Of a stretch of 64,000 nucleotides of DNA, positions 60,086-64,000 are shown one piece after another. The DNA lies in assembly GCA_002082585.1 (NCBI GenBank), contig CP020563.1:2350001-2414000 (forward strand), read 5' to 3'. Both the position numbers and the translations under genes were made by a program. How positions within the stretch are numbered: the first letter of the stretch is position 1; every line of letters starts with the position of its first letter. Origin of the DNA: Kitasatospora albolonga. Lineage in GTDB: Bacteria; Actinomycetota; Actinomycetes; Streptomycetales; Streptomycetaceae. The notes beneath the pieces were generated by a model. That model saw nothing but the letters and a program-made list of their open reading frames with translations. It searched no databases and was not told the DNA's origin.

Positions 60086-60431
60086 GTGTCTCCCTCTCCA
60101 CAACCGGGCTCCGGGCCCCTTCCGGCCACGGGCCCCTCCGGCGCCCCACCGCTTCGCTCCGGCCTCCCCCGCACCGCCGCGGTACCTCCCGGTTCAACAT
60201 GCTTGCGTGTTCAACATGTCTGGAACCTGCCTGGTGGCGGTATCGGCCCCTCTCTCGCACAGACTTCAAGGGTGAAGGGCCTTCCCGGCCCCGCACAGTG
60301 CGCACCACGTAGCGCGTCGCCCTCACCGACTGCGCCCGTGCGCCCCCTCACGGCAACAACCGCGCTGAGCGCGCCCCCTTCCTCCACCCCACCAGCGCAC
60401 CTGCCCCCCACCGACCGGAGAAGCACCATGC
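60086..60431. promoter_or_regulatory. Divergent control region with paired GTTCAACATG elements
   Basis: 346 bp between the XRE/TPR regulator and the acyltransferase operon. GTTCAACATG occurs exactly at 60192-60201 and 60209-60218 (17-bp period), in the only AT-richer part of the region. It is the best candidate for binding by the neighbouring regulator. Nothing else here looks coding. Confidence 0.55.
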
Positions 60432-61509
60432 ATGACGGCCCTCCCCCACCGCCCCGGACCCCCGGCACCCCCCCACGCCCCCGCCCGCCCCGCCCACTGG
60501 CGACGGCCCGTCCACCTCTTCCCCCGGCCAGGGCGACTTCTCCGTCAGCACCCTGGTCGGCTCGGCCCACACCACGCCCGGTCTGCGCACGGCCCTCCGC
60601 GAGGTCTTCGAGCAGGTCGACACCGTGGCCGCCGAACGCGGGCTGCCGGAGCTCGGCCCGCGGCTGCTGGGGACCGACCCGCCCAGCGGGCGGGCCCTGG
60701 CGAACGCGACCACCGGGACCGCCCAACTCGCCCTGTTCGGGGCGTCCGTGGCCATCCACCGGGCGCTCGAAGAGGCGTACGGCGTACCGTCGGCGGCCGT
60801 CGGGGTGAGCTTCGGCGAGATCGCCGCGCTCACGGCCGCCGGAGTGTTCACCGTGGCGGACGGCGCCCGCGCGGCGCACGATCTCGCCATCGCCCTCACC
60901 TTCTGCCCCGGCGGGCTGACCGCGCTCGCCTGCTCGGAGCGGTCCGCGCAGACCCTGATGGAGGAGGCGGGGGCCACGGAAGCCGTGGTGGCCGTGGTCA
61001 ACGACGAGCGGTCGGTGGTGGTCGCCGGTCCGGTGGCCACGCTGGCCCTGGTCGAGAAGGCGGCGGCGGACCGGCGCGTGACCGCGGTACGGCTGCGGCT
61101 GCCGTTCTCCTCGCACCACCCGGCGCTGGGCCACGCGGCCTGGGAGTTCGCCGCCGCCGTACGGGCCTATCCACGGGCCGTCGCCCGCTTCCCGGTCCAC
61201 TCTGCCGTGGCGGGCCGCCGGTACGGGCCCTGCGACGATCTGGCCGCCCGCCTGGCCGACTGCCTGGTGCGGCCGGCGGCGGTGCCTCCCGTGCTCCGCC
61301 AGGTGCTCGGGTACCGGCCCGGCGTCCTCTTCGAGGCGGGTACGGGCAGCGCGCTGGCGTCCAGCGCCCGCGGCGCGCTCGCCCAGAACCTCGACCCGGC
61401 GCCTCCCGTGCGCGCCCCGCTCGCGGAGCCCGACTTCCCCCTGGTGAGCCTCCCGCCCCTCGCCCGCCTTCCCCTCCCCGGCCCCCGACACCTCACGGAG
61501 AACCCATGA
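60432..61509 (+). CDS. FabD-like acyltransferase, frameshifted near its N-terminus
   Basis: The frame from ATG 60432 gives a Pro-rich start and then RRPVHLFP; the AT hallmark continues as GQGDFSVSTLVGSAHTTPGL only in the next frame. One extra C in the run at 60521-60525 explains this: removing it restores VHLFPGQGDF. Downstream the protein is intact: nucleophile Ser in GVSFGEIAAL, then VVAVVNDERSVVVAGPVATL and LPFSSHHPALGH with the catalytic His. The stop overlaps the next start (ATGA). It would transfer malonyl-type units to an ACP in trans. The alternative, a GTG start at 60625, would lose the conserved PGQG. Pseudogene, assembly error or programmed shift are all possible. Confidence 0.75.
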
Positions 61510-63429
61510 CCTTCCCCGCCCCCCCTGTCCGAAAGCGCCCGCGACGAGATACGCCGACTGCTCCACGGCCCCTGCGATCCGTCCGCCCTGTCCGCCCTGG
61601 CCACGCTGCGCAAAGCGCTCGCCGACACCCCCGGGACGGCGGAGGACGGGCCGGGGGCGGGGCGCGCGGCAGGGATGCGCGAGCCCGTTCACGGCCCCGG
61701 CCGGGGCCCGCTCCTGCTGCGTCGGCTGCGCGCGCTGGCGGAGGCGCTGCCGCCCGGGGCCGGGCTCCTCGACGACCCGGCCCGGCTCGCCGCCGTCCAC
61801 GCCCACGCCGCCGTCGCCGACCCGTCGCTCTGTCTGGCGGGGCTGGTCCACCACCTGCTCTGCCTGGGCTCCCTCACCGAACTCTCCGACGACCACCAGG
61901 GGTTGGAGCCCCGGCTGTCCGCCCTGCGGGAGGGACGGGCCAAGGGCGTCTATCTGATCACCGAGGCGGGCCGGGCCAACAGCCATCTCGCCACCGCGAC
62001 CCGCGCCGAACTCGACCCGGCCGACGGCTCGTTCGTCCTGCACACGCCCGACCCCCGGGCCGACAAGTTCGGGAGCGCCGGGACCTGGGGCGTGGAGCAG
62101 ACGGGGGTGGTCCTGGCCCGGCTCTTCGCCGGGGGCGCGGACCGCGGGGTCTTCGCGTTCATGGTGGGCCTCACCGATGAACAAGGGCCGCTCCCCGGAG
62201 TCGAGTTGTCCTCGCCGGTGGCCCTGGACGCCCTGCCGCTCGACTATGTGCACGTACGGTTCCACCGCGTGCGGGTGCCGTTCGCGCACTGGCTCTCCGA
62301 CGGGGCCCGGATCGACCGCGACGGTACGGTGCACGATCCCGCCGGATCGCCGGAGCAGCGCCTCCAGCGCACCCTGCGCGTCGGGCAGGGGCTGTGGGCG
62401 GCGATGCCCGCGGTCGCCGCCGCCACCTCCCGCCGCTCCGCCGTACGGGCCGTCACCTACGCCCGGCAGCGCAGCACCGAGAGCCGCCTCGCCCCCGGGG
62501 TGCCGCTGCTCGCGTACCGGGCCCAGCAGACCGTGGTCCTCGGCGCCCTCGCCGACGCCTTCGCCCTGACCTGCGCCGCCGACGGGGCCCTGGCGGTACG
62601 GACCGCCACCCCGGCCCCCGGAGCGCAGGGCAGGGAGGCGATGGGGTTCACCCCGTGGGCCGCCGTCAGCCAACCGCTCGCCGCCTACAAGGCCGTGACC
62701 GTCCGGACCGCCGCCCGCCTCACCGCCGAGTGCCAGCACCGGTGCGGCTTCTCCGGCCAGCTGACCGTGAACCGCCTCGCCGCCTACCAGGGCTTCCACC
62801 ACGCCTTCGACACGGCGGGCGGCGACAGCCAGCTGATCTTCTACGACATAGGCCGCACCCTCGCGGAGCAGGAACAGGAACAGGAGCAGGAACAGGAACA
62901 GGCGCACGCCCCGGGGCCGGTGCCCGGCCCCGCCTCCCCCCACTGGTGGCCCGCCGTCATCCACCGCCACGAGGACGATCTCGTACGGGAGTTGAGGAAG
63001 CGCGGCGCCACGGACGCGACCCGCGACCCCTTCGAGCGGTGGAACCCGCTGCTGGAGCGGGCCGGTCTGCTGGGCGAGGCGCGGGCGACCCGGCTGATGG
63101 CCGACGACGTCACCCGCGTCCTGGGGCGGCTCCGCGACCCCGGCCTCGTACGGGCCCTGACGCCCCTGGCCGCGCTGCACGGTGTGCTGGCCGCCCGCCG
63201 CTGGGCCGGTTCGCTGCTCACACTCGGAACGCTGGAACCGGCGGACGTGGCGGCGCTGTCCGGGGCCGCCGACCGGCTGTGCGACGCGGTGATGGAGCAA
63301 CTCCCGCTGCTGCTGGCGGTGTTCGGCGACGACGAACCCGACGGCACGGACGCGGCCCCGCTGGCCGCCCCCGACGTCAACGCCGCCATGGCCGCCACCC
63401 TCACCTGGACGCGCGGGGCCGCCTCATGA
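61506..63429 (+). CDS. Acyl-CoA oxidase/dehydrogenase-like protein, frameshifted near its start
   Basis: The ATG at 61506 has GGAG five bases upstream and overlaps the acyltransferase stop, but its frame soon loses coding character. The good frame, LSESARDEIRRLLHGPCDPS onward, begins at 61525, one base off; deleting one C from the run 61519-61525 joins them as MTFPAP-LSESARDE. The rest (to residue 640) matches acyl-CoA oxidases: YLITEAGRANSHLATATRAE, GVVLARLFAGGADRGVFAFM, VGQGLWAAMPAVAAATSRRS, CGFSGQLTVNRLAAYQGFHH. It carries an (EQ)6 repeat near residue 455. Likely role is alpha,beta-desaturation of an acyl thioester. ATGA overlap with the KSIII gene. Confidence 0.78.
62866..62902 (+). repeat. 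GAACAG minisatellite in the acyl-CoA oxidase gene
   Basis: Six near-identical 6-bp units (GAGCAG/GAACAG) encode (EQ)6 in a loop between the FAD-domain and C-terminal region. Confidence 0.85.
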
Positions 63430-64000
63430 CCGCCGAACCGACCGCCGGACACGGACAGAAGACGGCCGGCACCCGCCGCATCGGCATCCTCGGCCTGGGC
63501 ACCCACCTGCCGCCCGGCACCCGTACCAACGAGGAGGTGGCCCGGGACGCCGGAGTGACCGCGCAGTGGATCAGGGAGCGTACCGGCGTCCTGACCCGTC
63601 ATGTCGCCGGGCCCGACGAGGCGGCCTCCGACCTGGCCGCCCACGCGGTCCGTTCGGCGGTCGAGGCGGCGGGGATCGCCGTCACGGACGTCGGGCTGCT
63701 GGTCTGCGCGACCTCCACCCCCGACGAGCTCGGCCCCTCCACCGCCTGCCGCGTCCAGGCCCTCGTGGGCGCCCACCGGGCCGTCGCCCTGGACGTGGGC
63801 GCGGCCTGCTCGGGCTGGCTCTTCGCCGCCAAGGTGGCGTACGACTGGCTGCGCGGGTCGGAGCGGGACGGCTACGCGGTGGTCGTCGGCGTGGAGGCGT
63901 ACTCCAAGTTCCTCGACCCCACCGACCGGGGCACCTCGGTCCTCTTCGCCGACGGGGCGGCGGCCACCGTGCTGGGGCCGGTGGACGCCCCGTACGGGTT
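63426..64000 (+). CDS. 3-oxoacyl-ACP synthase III-like protein, N-terminal part
   Basis: The first 191 codons are visible; the gene runs off the right edge. It has the KSIII layout: RRIGILGLGTHLPPGTRTNE, VTAQWIRERTGVLTRHV, VGLLVCATSTPDELGPSTAC and catalytic Cys128 in VGAACSGW, then SVLFADGAAATVLGP. It is closer to KASIII-like starter or acyl-transfer enzymes of secondary metabolism than I can decide from half a protein. The ATG at 63426 overlaps the acyl-CoA oxidase stop. Third gene of the coupled operon. Confidence 0.9.
   Translation, partial: MTAEPTAGHGQKTAGTRRIGILGLGTHLPPGTRTNEEVARDAGVTAQWIRERTGVLTRHVAGPDEAASDLAAHAVRSAVEAAGIAVTDVGLLVCATSTPDELGPSTACRVQALVGAHRAVALDVGAACSGWLFAAKVAYDWLRGSERDGYAVVVGVEAYSKFLDPTDRGTSVLFADGAAATVLGPVDAPYG

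Noticed and set aside
60432..61525. Programmed +1 frameshifting in the acyltransferase and oxidase genes as the preferred explanation
   Set aside because: Two identical events at C-runs are more simply explained by homopolymer errors or decay. No stimulatory structure was recognised, so it is kept only as a possibility.
1..64000. tRNA, rRNA, transposase or attachment-site features
   Set aside because: I looked through the intergenic regions and saw no cloverleaf, no transposase-like protein and no paired terminal inverted repeats.

Overview
The window is high-GC actinobacterial DNA, almost certainly from a Streptomyces. The evidence is strong G/C bias at third codon positions, GTG and TTG starts, GGAGG-type ribosome sites, many 4-nt start/stop overlaps, and family content (XRE/DUF5753 plus DUF397 pair, SARP, large LuxR/LAL regulators, lanthipeptide synthetases). 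The order copper chaperone, copper ATPase, citrate synthase, RecD2 helicase also looks like the S. coelicolor SCO2730-2737 neighbourhood as I remember it; I could not check this.

Left third (1-31000), mostly metabolic and housekeeping. A DUF4291 fragment is followed by a five-gene leftward myo-inositol operon (iolC, Cgl0159-type aldolase, iolB, iolD, mmsA/iolA). It diverges from an IolE-like gene across an operator-bearing promoter region. Next come a small HTH protein, a methyltransferase, an MMPL exporter divergent from its TetR regulator, a CsoR-type operator with copper chaperone and CopA, citrate synthase, RecD2, a MarR-MFS divergent pair, small hypotheticals around an XRE-DUF397 pair, a VOC protein, a DLH-fold protein, and a second-copy-style enolase divergent from a MarR regulator. 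A six-repeat type I-E-like CRISPR array without cas genes follows. A decayed leader-plus-repeat copy lies 2.4 kb to its left. A small membrane protein and a lipoprotein close the region.

31132-35491 is a sugar or polyol catabolic cluster: TIM-barrel isomerase, DUF993 aldolase-like protein and Gfo/Idh/MocA dehydrogenase, translationally coupled and divergent from a LacI regulator with a GTAAGCGCTTTC operator. The LacI gene lies only 26 nt before a class II lanthipeptide synthetase (LanM), so the two are probably co-transcribed.

35518-56950 is a composite RiPP region. It holds (a) LanM and a small peptide with a GG-type leader but no cysteine; (b) a LuxR/LAL regulator and a SARP/NB-ARC regulator; (c) leftward genes for a class III precursor, an MFS exporter and a LanKC synthetase; and (d) a tightly coupled rightward operon of radical SAM/SPASM enzyme, heme-oxygenase-like diiron protein, 73-aa cysteine-free peptide, zinc-ribbon adenylate cyclase/ATPase, cytoplasmic subtilisin and GAF protein. 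I consider (d), with the cysteine-free LanM peptide, the best candidate for an under-described system.

The right end (57000-64000) holds an IspH-like protein, an XRE/TPR regulator and a coupled operon of acyltransferase, acyl-CoA oxidase-like protein and a KSIII that runs off the edge. The first two genes of that operon each carry one extra C in a C-run that breaks the frame. Many proteins in the window carry in-frame minisatellite tracts at loops or termini, which seems to be a trait of this strain.
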